Source: Streptomyces sp. LHD-70 (GTDB lineage: Bacteria > Actinomycetota > Actinomycetes > Streptomycetales > Streptomycetaceae). From it: 33,959 nucleotides of DNA. The stretch is from NCBI RefSeq assembly GCF_031157275.1, contig NZ_JAVIFW010000040.1, forward strand, positions 1 to 33,959. The letters are read 5' to 3'. The notes beneath the pieces are model-generated. The model was given only the letters and a program-made list of their open reading frames with translations, was not told the origin of the DNA and did not search any database. This document shows positions 6,999 through 13,734 of the stretch, piece by piece. Every line of letters begins with the position of its first letter. The first letter of the stretch is position 1. The position numbers were made by a program, and so were the translations under genes.

Positions 6999-7873
6999 GC
7001 CGGAAACGCATCCCTTCGCCGTCCCCTGATCCGACGACCGACCCCACCGCACCCAGGAGCACCGCAGTGAATCGCCTCATCGCCGACGACGTGACCCTCG
7101 GCTACGACCAGCGTGTGATCGCGGAGCGGCTTTCGGTCGAGATTCCGGACAACTCCTTCACCGTGATCGTCGGGCCCAACGCCTGCGGCAAGTCGACGCT
7201 CCTGCGCGCCCTTTCGCGGATGCTGAAGCCCTCGCACGGGCGCGTGCTGCTCGACGGGCAGACCATCCACTCGATGCCCGCGAAGAAGGTCGCCAAGACG
7301 CTCGGCCTGCTGCCGCAGTCGTCGATCGCGCCCGACGGCATCACGGTCGGCGACCTGGTGGCCCGCGGCCGCTACCCGCACCAGGGCCTTCTTCGGCAGT
7401 GGTCGACGGAGGACGAGCGGGTCGTACGGGAGTCGATGGCGTCCACCGGGGTCGGCGAGCTGGCCGACCGCTATGTCGACGAACTCTCCGGCGGACAGCG
7501 CCAGCGCGTGTGGATCGCCATGGCCCTGGCCCAGCAGACCCCGCTGCTGCTCCTGGACGAGCCCACCACGTACCTCGACATCCAGCACCAGATAGACGTG
7601 CTCGACCTCTGTGCCGAACTGCACGAGGAGCAGGGCCGCACGCTCGTCGCCGTGCTGCACGACCTCAACCACGCCGCCCGCTACGCCACCCACCTGATCG
7701 CGCTCCGCGACGGCGCGGTGATCGCCGAGGGCGCCCCGTCCGAGATCGTCACCGCCGACCTGGTGGAGGCGGTCTTCGGCCTGCCGTGCCAGGTCATCGA
7801 CGACCCGGAGACCGGCACCCCGCTGGTCGTACCGGCCGCCCGCAGGAGCCGTACGGAGGCGCTGCGGAAGTAG
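6995..7873 (+). CDS. Iron-siderophore ABC transporter ATP-binding protein
   Basis: This FepC/FhuC-type ATPase is 292 aa from ATG 6995, which overlaps the upstream stop as ATGA. It has Walker A GPNACGKST, signature LSGGQRQRVWIAMALAQQ, Walker B LLLLDEPTTYLD and the H-loop VLHDLNHA. GTG 7067 is an attractive alternative start: it follows CAGGAG (7054-7059, 7-nt spacing), gives 268 aa, and begins at the domain (NRLIADDVTLGY), leaving out a low-complexity PSPDPTTDPTAP leader. The protein energises the two upstream permeases. No substrate-binding protein gene is adjacent. Confidence 0.95.
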   Translation: MSRKRIPSPSPDPTTDPTAPRSTAVNRLIADDVTLGYDQRVIAERLSVEIPDNSFTVIVGPNACGKSTLLRALSRMLKPSHGRVLLDGQTIHSMPAKKVAKTLGLLPQSSIAPDGITVGDLVARGRYPHQGLLRQWSTEDERVVRESMASTGVGELADRYVDELSGGQRQRVWIAMALAQQTPLLLLDEPTTYLDIQHQIDVLDLCAELHEEQGRTLVAVLHDLNHAARYATHLIALRDGAVIAEGAPSEIVTADLVEAVFGLPCQVIDDPETGTPLVVPAARRSRTEALRK

Positions 7874-7891
7874 CGGCGTACCGGGATCGGG

Positions 7892-8239
7892 CTACAGGAG
7901 CGAGCGCAGCCGCAGCAGGTCCCGGACGCCCGCCTCCAGGCGGACCCGGCCCGTGGCCCAGGCCTTCGCGAAGTTCAGCTCGCCGTCGACCAGGGCCACC
8001 AGGTCGTCGCCCGTCATGGCCAGGCGGATCTGGGCCTTCTCCTGCGGCGGGCCGTCGTGCACGTCGGCGACCTGGATGCGGCCGTCCTCCAGGCGTCCCG
8101 TGAACGTGACGTCCAGGTCCGTGATGCGGCAGCTCAGCGAGCGGTCGAGCGCGGCGGCGCCGCGGACCTCCCCGTCGGCGTGCGCGAGATTGTCCGAAAG
8201 CCTGCTGAGTGCGCTGCGGCACTCCTTGATCGTCGCCAT
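7892..8239 (-). CDS. SCP2 sterol-binding-domain-like small protein
   Basis: This 115-aa protein resembles the SCP-2 lipid-transfer fold. The clue is the C-terminal pattern IRLAMTGDDLVALVDGELNFAKAW followed by GRVRLEAGVRDLLRLRSLL, close to the GDLK/FMSGKLKVKG-type region of SCP2 proteins. Ligand and role are unknown. ATG 8239 is chosen because TACCGT (8247-8252, minus strand) sits 7 nt upstream, matching a leaderless promoter. The frame stays open further upstream but with non-conserved, Gly-rich sequence. It is divergent from the next gene and convergent with the ATPase gene, whose stop is only 18 bp away. Confidence 0.85.
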   Translation of the reverse strand: MATIKECRSALSRLSDNLAHADGEVRGAAALDRSLSCRITDLDVTFTGRLEDGRIQVADVHDGPPQEKAQIRLAMTGDDLVALVDGELNFAKAWATGRVRLEAGVRDLLRLRSLL

Positions 8240-8246
8240 CGCGACG

Positions 8247-8252
8247 ACGGTA
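8247..8252 (-). promoter_or_regulatory. Putative -10 element of the SCP2-like gene (leaderless)
   Basis: TACCGT on the minus strand ends 7 nt before ATG 8239. Together with the TAGCGT at 8269-8274 on the + strand it makes a very compact divergent promoter pair, with -10 boxes 16 bp apart. Confidence 0.5.
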
Positions 8253-8268
8253 CCCCAGCGCTTCGCGG

Positions 8269-8274
8269 TAGCGT
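8269..8274 (+). promoter_or_regulatory. Putative -10 element of the small hypothetical-tlyA run (leaderless)
   Basis: TAGCGT ends 7 nt before ATG 8282. The sequence between them has no SD-like purine tract, so transcription would start at the ATG. Confidence 0.5.
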
Positions 8275-8281
8275 CGGGTCC

Positions 8282-8587
8282 ATGAGCGACACGATGCCGG
8301 ACGCCGAGCCGCAGCCCGAGGCGGCCGTCCCGCACCCGGCCGAGGACGAGCAGGCCCCCGACCCCGCCGAGCCCCGCCCGCTCGGCGTCCCGCGCACCGC
8401 CACCGGCGACGCCGACGTGGACGCGCAGCTGGAGCGCCTGGCCGATGTCGACCACCTCGCCACGGACGGACACATCGAGGTGTACGAGGATGTACACCAG
8501 GGGCTGCGCTCCGCGCTGACCGCGCTCGACGCACGCCAGGGCCCACCGGCCCCCGCCCCCTCAAGGCCGTACGACCACAGGAGCTGA
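8282..8587 (+). CDS. Small acidic hypothetical protein
   Basis: This is a 101-aa protein I do not recognise by function. The first ~45 residues are Pro/Glu/Ala-rich and probably disordered. The middle (VDAQLERLADVDHLATDGHIEVYEDVHQGLRSAL) is likely helical. The C-terminus is a short Pro-rich tail. It lies 7 nt upstream of tlyA and runs the same way, and similar small proteins precede tlyA in streptomycetes. No membrane segment, signal peptide or catalytic motif is visible. TAGCGT 7 nt before the ATG suggests a leaderless transcript starting this tlyA-nadK run. Confidence 0.8.
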   Translation: MSDTMPDAEPQPEAAVPHPAEDEQAPDPAEPRPLGVPRTATGDADVDAQLERLADVDHLATDGHIEVYEDVHQGLRSALTALDARQGPPAPAPSRPYDHRS

Positions 8588-8594
8588 ACCGAAC

Positions 8595-9410
8595 GTGGCA
8601 GGAGTGGCACGCCGCCGCCTCGACGCCGAGCTGGTGCGCCGCAAACTCGCGCGCTCACGCGAGCACGCGAGCCAGTTGATCGCCGCCGGACGCGTCACCG
8701 TCGACCGCAACACCGCGACCAAACCGGCGACCCAGGTCGCCACCGGCGCCGCGATCGTGGTGTCCGTGGACGACGACGACCCCGACTACGTCTCGCGCGG
8801 CGGACACAAACTCGCGGGCGCCCTCGCGGCCTTCGTCCCGCAGGGCCTTCAGGTCGAGGGCCGCCGCGCCCTGGACGCGGGCGCCTCCACCGGCGGCTTC
8901 ACGGACGTGCTGCTGCGCGCCGGCGCCGCCCATGTCGTCGCTGTGGACGTGGGGTACGGACAGCTGGCCTGGTCCCTGCAGAGCGACGCGCGGGTCACCG
9001 TCAAGGACCGTACGAACGTACGGGAGTTGACGCTCGACGCGATCGACGGCGAGCCGGTCGACCTCGTCGTCGGCGACCTCTCCTTCATCCCGCTCGGCCT
9101 GGTGCTGCCCGCCCTCGTGGGCTGCGCGGCGGCCGGGGCGGACCTGGTCCTGATGGTCAAGCCGCAGTTCGAGGTGGGCAAGGAGCGGCTCGGCAGCGGC
9201 GGTGTCGTCCGCAGCCCCGAGCTGCGCGCCGAGGCCGTGCGGACCGTGGCGGCGCAGGCCTGGAAGCTGGGCTGTGGAGTGCGCGGGGTCACCGCGAGCC
9301 CGCTGCCCGGACCGTCCGGGAACGTCGAGTACTTTCTGTGGCTCACGGCCGGGGCACCCGAGCTCGACCCGGCCGATGTCGACCGTGCAGTGGCGGAGGG
9401 ACCGAGTTGA
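8595..9410 (+). CDS. tlyA: TlyA-family rRNA 2'-O-ribose methyltransferase
   Basis: This 271-aa protein has an N-terminal S4 RNA-binding domain (residues ~5-65; RRRLDAELVRRKLARSREHA, AAGRVTVD) followed by an FtsJ/RrmJ-like Rossmann methyltransferase. The SAM motif is ALDAGASTGGFTDVLL, with later conserved stretches VDVGYGQL, DLVVGDLSFI and VKPQFEVGKE. TlyA methylates the 2'-OH of cytidines in rRNA (C1409 in 16S and C1920 in 23S, E. coli numbering, in mycobacteria) and affects capreomycin sensitivity; haemolysin annotations are historical. GTG 8595 lies 7 nt after the preceding stop, so the genes are probably co-transcribed. The stop is followed 20 nt later by the nadK start. Confidence 0.95.
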   Translation: MAGVARRRLDAELVRRKLARSREHASQLIAAGRVTVDRNTATKPATQVATGAAIVVSVDDDDPDYVSRGGHKLAGALAAFVPQGLQVEGRRALDAGASTGGFTDVLLRAGAAHVVAVDVGYGQLAWSLQSDARVTVKDRTNVRELTLDAIDGEPVDLVVGDLSFIPLGLVLPALVGCAAAGADLVLMVKPQFEVGKERLGSGGVVRSPELRAEAVRTVAAQAWKLGCGVRGVTASPLPGPSGNVEYFLWLTAGAPELDPADVDRAVAEGPS

Positions 9411-9430
9411 CGACCAGCGGAGGGGGAGCG

Positions 9431-10369
9431 GTGACGGAAGTCGAGACCGCCGAGGAAACAGAGGCGGCCGACGGGGCGGCGCGGACCGTCTTCCTCCTCG
9501 CGCACACCGGCCGGGCCGCCGCGGTGCGCAGCGCCGAACTCGTCGTCCAGGGCCTCCTGAAGAGCGGCCTCGGCGTGCGCGTCCTGGAGGCCGAGGCCTG
9601 TGACCTGCCGCTGCCCCCGACCGTGGAGCGGGTCCACGAGGCCACCCCGGACGTCCTCGACGGCTGCGAGCTGATCGTCGTCCTCGGCGGCGACGGCACG
9701 CTGCTGCGCGGCGCCGAGTTCGCCCGCGCCTCCGGCGTGCCGATGCTCGGGGTCAACCTGGGCCGGGTCGGCTTCCTCGCCGAGGCCGAGCGCGACGACC
9801 TCGACAAGGTCGTCGACCGCGTCGTCACCCGCTCGTACGAGGTCGAGGAGCGCATGACCCTCGACGTCCTCGTCCGCGACAACGGCTCGGTCGTGCACGC
9901 CGATTGGGCGATGAACGAGGCCGCCGTGCAGAAGGTGTCGCCCGAGCGGATGCTGGAGGTCGTCCTGGAGATCGACGGCCGTCCCGTCTCCGGCTTCGGC
10001 TGCGACGGCATCGTCTGCGCGACCCCGACGGGTTCGACGGCGTACGCGTTCTCGGCGGGCGGGCCCGTGGTGTGGCCGGAGGTCGAGGCGCTGCTCATGG
10101 TGCCGATCAGTGCGCACGCCCTGTTCGCCAAACCCCTGGTGACCTCGCCGAGTTCGGTGCTCGCCGTCGAGGTGCAGCCGCACACGCCGCACGGCGTGCT
10201 GTGGTGCGACGGGCGCAGGACCGTGGAGCTGCCCGCCGGCGCGCGCGTCGAGGTCCGCCGTGGCGCCGTGCCCGTACGCCTCGCCAGGCTGCACCACGCC
10301 TCGTTCACGGACCGGCTTGTCGCCAAGTTCGCGCTGCCGGTCTCCGGCTGGCGCGGGGCGCCCCACTGA
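9431..10369 (+). CDS. nadK: NAD kinase
   Basis: This 312-aa cytosolic enzyme phosphorylates NAD+ to NADP+. It shows the family GGDGTLLRGAEF motif, the NE dyad in DWAMNEAAVQK, and the GCDGIVCATPTGSTAYAFSAGG loop region. The N-terminal RTVFLLAHTGR strand fits actinobacterial NadK. GTG 9431 is chosen because GGAGG (9419-9423) lies 7 nt before it. A TTG at 9407 overlapping the tlyA stop would add eight residues. Sequence before RTVFLLAH is a short acidic extension. The tlyA-nadK-recN order is the common actinobacterial arrangement. Confidence 0.95.
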   Translation: MTEVETAEETEAADGAARTVFLLAHTGRAAAVRSAELVVQGLLKSGLGVRVLEAEACDLPLPPTVERVHEATPDVLDGCELIVVLGGDGTLLRGAEFARASGVPMLGVNLGRVGFLAEAERDDLDKVVDRVVTRSYEVEERMTLDVLVRDNGSVVHADWAMNEAAVQKVSPERMLEVVLEIDGRPVSGFGCDGIVCATPTGSTAYAFSAGGPVVWPEVEALLMVPISAHALFAKPLVTSPSSVLAVEVQPHTPHGVLWCDGRRTVELPAGARVEVRRGAVPVRLARLHHASFTDRLVAKFALPVSGWRGAPH

Positions 10370-10449
10370 CGAGTGACCCCGGTGAGCCTTCGACCTGTGG
10401 CTTCGGCGCCGAAACAGGGGTGACGTCGCGCCGCGCGGGGGAAACCTCG

Positions 10450-10455
10450 TATGGT
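10450..10455 (+). promoter_or_regulatory. Putative -10 element for a leaderless recN transcript
   Basis: TATGGT ends 7 nt before GTG 10463, the likely true recN start. It overlaps the ATG at 10451, so both cannot be correct for the same transcript. Confidence 0.45.
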
Positions 10456-12199
10456 CAGGTCCGTGTTGGAGGAGATGCGGATACGGTCGCTCGGAGTCAT
10501 CGACGACGCGGTCGTCGAGCTGTCACCAGGCTTCACCGCCGTGACCGGCGAGACAGGCGCGGGCAAGACGATGGTCGTCACCAGCCTCGGCCTGCTGCTC
10601 GGCGGGCGCGCGGACCCGGCCCTGGTGCGGATCGGTGCGAAGTCGGCGGTGGTGGAGGGGCGGATCGCCGTACCCGCGGAGTCCTCGGCTGTCGTACGCG
10701 CCGAGGAGGCGGGGGCCGAGCTGGACGACGGGGCGCTGCTCATCAGCCGTACGGTCTCCGCCGAAGGACGCTCGCGGGCGCACCTCGGCGGCCGGTCCGT
10801 GCCGGTCGGGCTGCTCGGCGAGCTCGCCGACGACCTGGTCGCCGTGCACGGACAGACCGACCAGCAGGGCCTCCTCAAGCCCGCCCGGCAGCGGCAGGCC
10901 CTCGACCGGTACGCGGGGGAGGCGGTCTCCGTCCCGCTGGAGAAGTACGCGGCCGCCTACCGCAGGCTGCGGGCGGTCGCCGTCGAGCTCGACGAGCTGA
11001 CCACCCGCGCCCGCGAACGCGCCCAGGAAGCGGACCTGCTGCGGTTCGGCCTCGACGAGATCGCCGCCGTCGAACCGCGCGCGGGCGAGGACGTCGAACT
11101 CGCCGCCGAGGCCGAGCGCCTGGGCCACGCCGAGGCCCTCGCCTCCGCCGCGGCGGCCGGCCACGCCGCGCTCGCCGGCAACCCCGAGGACCCCGAGGGC
11201 GTCGACGCCGGACTGCTCGTCGGCGGTGCGCAGCGCGCCCTCGACGCGGTCCGCTCGCACGACCCCGCCCTCTCCGCGCTCGCCGAACGGCTCGGCGAGA
11301 TCGGCATCCTGCTCGCCGACGTGGCGGGCGAGCTCGCCGGGTACGCGGACGACCTGGACGCCGACCCGCTGCGCCTCGCCGCCGTCGAGGAGCGCCGGGC
11401 CGCCCTCACCCAGCTCACCCGCAAGTACGGCGAGGACATCAATGGCGTCCTCGCCTGGTCCGAGCAGAGCGCGGACCGCCTCACCGAACTCGACGGGGAC
11501 GACGACCGGATCGGTGAACTGGCAGCCGAGCGGGACGCCCTCAGCTCCGAACTCGCCGGTCTCGCCCAGGCGTTGACGGACGCGCGGACGGAGGCGGCGG
11601 AGCGTTTCGCCGCCGCGGTCACCGAGGAGCTGGCCTCGCTCGCCATGCCGCACGCGCGCGTGACCATCGACATCCGGCAGACCGAGGTCGCCGAGGACGC
11701 CGACGGCATCGAGGTCGGCGGCCGGCCCGTGGCGTACACCGCGACCGGCGTGGACGAGGTGGAGCTGCTGCTCGCCCCGCACCCCGGAGCGCCGCCGCGG
11801 CCCATCGCCAAGGGCGCCTCGGGCGGTGAGCTGTCCCGCGTGATGCTCGCCGTCGAGGTGGTCTTCGCGGGCTCCGACCCCGTACCGACGTACCTCTTCG
11901 ACGAGGTGGACGCGGGCGTCGGCGGCAAGGCGGCCGTCGAGGTGGGCCGCAGGCTCGCGAAGCTCGCCCGCTCCGCGCAGGTCGTGGTGGTCACGCACCT
12001 GCCGCAGGTGGCGGCCTTCGCCGACCGGCAGCTGCTCGTGGAGAAGACGAACGACGGTTCGGTGACGCGTTCCGGCGTGAAGGTCCTTGAGGGCGAGGAC
12101 CGGGTCCGCGAGCTGTCGCGGATGCTCGCGGGCCAGGAGGACTCTCAGAGCGCCCGCGCCCACGCGGAGGAGCTGCTTGCTGCGGCTCGGGGGGACTGA
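10451..12199 (+). CDS. recN: DNA repair protein RecN
   Basis: This SMC-like ATPase of recombinational double-strand-break repair has 582 aa from ATG 10451. The N-terminal head has MRIRSLGVIDDAVVELSPGF and Walker A GETGAGKT (residues 33-40). The middle is an Ala/Glu/Arg-rich coiled coil (~150-370). The C-terminal head has the signature KGASGGELSRVMLAVE and Walker B YLFDEVDAGVGG followed by VTHLPQVAAFAD. GTG 10463 may be the true start (578 aa, LEEMRIRSLGV): TATGGT at 10450-10455 ends 7 nt before it, as in other leaderless genes here, and no SD precedes ATG 10451. I see no clear LexA box upstream. Confidence 0.96.
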   Translation: MVRSVLEEMRIRSLGVIDDAVVELSPGFTAVTGETGAGKTMVVTSLGLLLGGRADPALVRIGAKSAVVEGRIAVPAESSAVVRAEEAGAELDDGALLISRTVSAEGRSRAHLGGRSVPVGLLGELADDLVAVHGQTDQQGLLKPARQRQALDRYAGEAVSVPLEKYAAAYRRLRAVAVELDELTTRARERAQEADLLRFGLDEIAAVEPRAGEDVELAAEAERLGHAEALASAAAAGHAALAGNPEDPEGVDAGLLVGGAQRALDAVRSHDPALSALAERLGEIGILLADVAGELAGYADDLDADPLRLAAVEERRAALTQLTRKYGEDINGVLAWSEQSADRLTELDGDDDRIGELAAERDALSSELAGLAQALTDARTEAAERFAAAVTEELASLAMPHARVTIDIRQTEVAEDADGIEVGGRPVAYTATGVDEVELLLAPHPGAPPRPIAKGASGGELSRVMLAVEVVFAGSDPVPTYLFDEVDAGVGGKAAVEVGRRLAKLARSAQVVVVTHLPQVAAFADRQLLVEKTNDGSVTRSGVKVLEGEDRVRELSRMLAGQEDSQSARAHAEELLAAARGD

Positions 12200-12211
12200 T
12201 TCGGCTTCTAC

Positions 12212-12310
12212 CGTGTGTGGGGTGCTGTTTCGTCGCCGGGTGCGGCCCGGTGGTCCGTCCTCGCCCCACGACTACGGCGAGTAGCGAGGCACCCCACGGA
12301 CGAGCACACG
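12212..12310 (+). repeat. Cloverleaf-like inverted-repeat element downstream of recN
   Basis: Outer arms GTGGGGTGC (12217-12225) and GCACCCCAC (12289-12297) pair perfectly. They are extended by CGTGT (12212-12216) with ACACG (12306-12310) across a bulge. Inside are two hairpins: CCGGG/CCCGG (12236-12240 with 12246-12250) and CTCGCC/GGCGAG (12260-12265 with 12276-12281). It starts 13 nt after the recN stop. It could terminate recN transcription, be a REP-like repeat, or be a structured RNA. There is no T run. Confidence 0.6.
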
Positions 12311-12552
12311 AACGCTCACCCGTGTGGGTGATCCGCCGAGCCCGGCCCCCGCCCCGACACGGCTGCCCACCACCGGCGGTGCCGGAACTCCCGTACGGGC
12401 TGGCATCCTTGGCGAGGCGTTCCGCACAGCCGCCCCGCGCACGTTCCGGACACCACCGGCACGAGGCGCCCGACGGGCCCGCCCCCCACGGGCGTCCGCA
12501 CCGGGCACCGCGGCGGACCCATCCGACGAAGCCGACCCAGGAGTCCGGCCAC
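12311..12552. other. Intergenic region before the glycosyltransferase gene
   Basis: About 240 bp with no gene I can support. It contains a perfect TCACCC-GTGT-GGGTGA hairpin (12316-12331). The glycosyltransferase frame is open through here but lacks conserved sequence. The only translation signal is CAGGAG (12538-12543), serving the downstream gene. Confidence 0.5.
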
Positions 12553-13695
12553 GTGACCCACGTGAGCAGCCCCCCACCCCAGGGCCGGCCGCCCCTGCGC
12601 ACCGTGCAGGTGCTCGGCGGCGGCAGCGCGGGCAGCAGCGCGCACGTCCGCTCCCTCTCCGCGGGCCTCGTCGCGCGCGGCGTGCGCGTGACCGTGTGCG
12701 CCCCCGCCGAGCTCGACGGGATGTACGACTTCACCGCCGCCGGTGCCGAGTTCGTGCCCGTGCCGCGGCGCAGCGACCCGGTCTCGGTGGTCGCCCTGCG
12801 CGGCGCCTGCGCGGAGGCGGACCTGGTGCACGCGCACGGGCTGCACGCCGCGCTCCGCTCCTCGCTCGCGCTGCGCGGCCGCCGCCCCGTGCCCGTGCTC
12901 GGCCGTACGCCCCTGGTCGTCACCTGGCACACCCGGGCGTACGCCGAGGGCGCGCGGGCGCGGGTGCAGCGGCTTCTCGAACGACGGGTGGCGCGCTCCA
13001 GTGCGGTGCTCCTCGGTACGTCGTCCGACCTGGTCGACCGGGCGCGCGGCAGCGGCGCCCGGGACGCCCGCCTCGCACCCGTCGCGTTCCCGGCGCCGCG
13101 CCGCCCGGTGCCGGACGAGACGCACCACAAGACGCGGGCCGAACTGGGCGCCGTGGACCGCCCGTTGCTGCTCGCGGTCGGCTCCCTCGACCGGTACCGC
13201 GGCTACGACACGCTCCTGGACGCCGCCCGCACCTGGCGCGGCCTCGCCCCGGTACCGCTCGTGCTGATCGCGGGCGAGGGTCCCGAGCGCGGCCCGCTGC
13301 AGCGCCGCATCGACGCGGAGGGCCTGCCCGTACGCCTCCTCGGCCGCCGCGGCGATGTCCCGGACCTCCTCGCGGCGGCCGACGTGGCGCTCCTTCCCAG
13401 CCGCTGGGAGTCCCGCTCGATCCTGGCCCACGAGGCCCTGCACGCGGGCGTCCCGCTGGTCGCGACGGCCGTCGGCGGCCTCCCCGAACTGGTCGGCGAC
13501 GCCGCCGCACTCGTCCCGTACGGCGACGCCCCCGCCCTCGCCACCTCCGTGACCCGCCTCCTGACCGACCCCGCCCGCCACGCCCGTCTCAGCGCCAACG
13601 GCCGTACCCAGGCGGCAAGTTGGCCGACGGAGGACGATACGGTGGCCCAGGTTCTCAGCGTGTACGACGAATTGGCGGGGGCGTTCCGGCGCTGA
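12553..13695 (+). CDS. GT4-like glycosyltransferase
   Basis: This 380-aa GT-B-fold glycosyltransferase has an N-terminal acceptor domain with the glycine-rich LGGGSAGSSAHVRSLSAGL loop and VHAHGLHAAL. The C-terminal donor domain begins near PLLLAVGSLDRYRGYDTLL, continues with LIAGEGPERGPL, and has the retaining-enzyme E-x7-E motif in WESRSILAHEAL. Such enzymes transfer sugar from a nucleotide donor to lipids or glycans at the inner membrane face; donor and acceptor are unknown. GTG 12553 is chosen because CAGGAG ends 9 nt upstream. A second GTG at 12562 is possible but spaced worse. It ends 39 bp from the convergent PucR gene. Confidence 0.93.
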   Translation: MTHVSSPPPQGRPPLRTVQVLGGGSAGSSAHVRSLSAGLVARGVRVTVCAPAELDGMYDFTAAGAEFVPVPRRSDPVSVVALRGACAEADLVHAHGLHAALRSSLALRGRRPVPVLGRTPLVVTWHTRAYAEGARARVQRLLERRVARSSAVLLGTSSDLVDRARGSGARDARLAPVAFPAPRRPVPDETHHKTRAELGAVDRPLLLAVGSLDRYRGYDTLLDAARTWRGLAPVPLVLIAGEGPERGPLQRRIDAEGLPVRLLGRRGDVPDLLAAADVALLPSRWESRSILAHEALHAGVPLVATAVGGLPELVGDAAALVPYGDAPALATSVTRLLTDPARHARLSANGRTQAASWPTEDDTVAQVLSVYDELAGAFRR

Positions 13696-13704
13696 GGCGC
13701 TCAG

Positions 13705-13724
13705 GGAGTCGCCGTCGGGACTCC
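13705..13724. terminator. Short hairpin between convergent genes
   Basis: GGAGTC (13705-13710) pairs with GACTCC (13719-13724) around an 8-nt loop, in the 39-bp gap between convergent stops. There is no T run. It may serve as a weak bidirectional terminator. Confidence 0.4.
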
Positions 13725-13734
13725 GCGGCCGGCC

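Noticed and set aside
8240..8497. Longer start for the SCP2-like gene
   Set aside because: The extension is Gly/Val/Arg-rich antisense sequence to the small hypothetical gene and adds no family feature.
10371..10450. LexA/SOS box before recN
   Set aside because: The closest segment (TTCGACCTGTGGCTTCGG) lacks the required spacing and symmetry of the actinobacterial SOS box.
12217..12552. Longer N-terminus of the GT4-like glycosyltransferase
   Set aside because: The extension lies in the structured intergenic element and reads as Pro/Arg-rich noise; the GT-B domain starts after GTG 12553, which has an SD.
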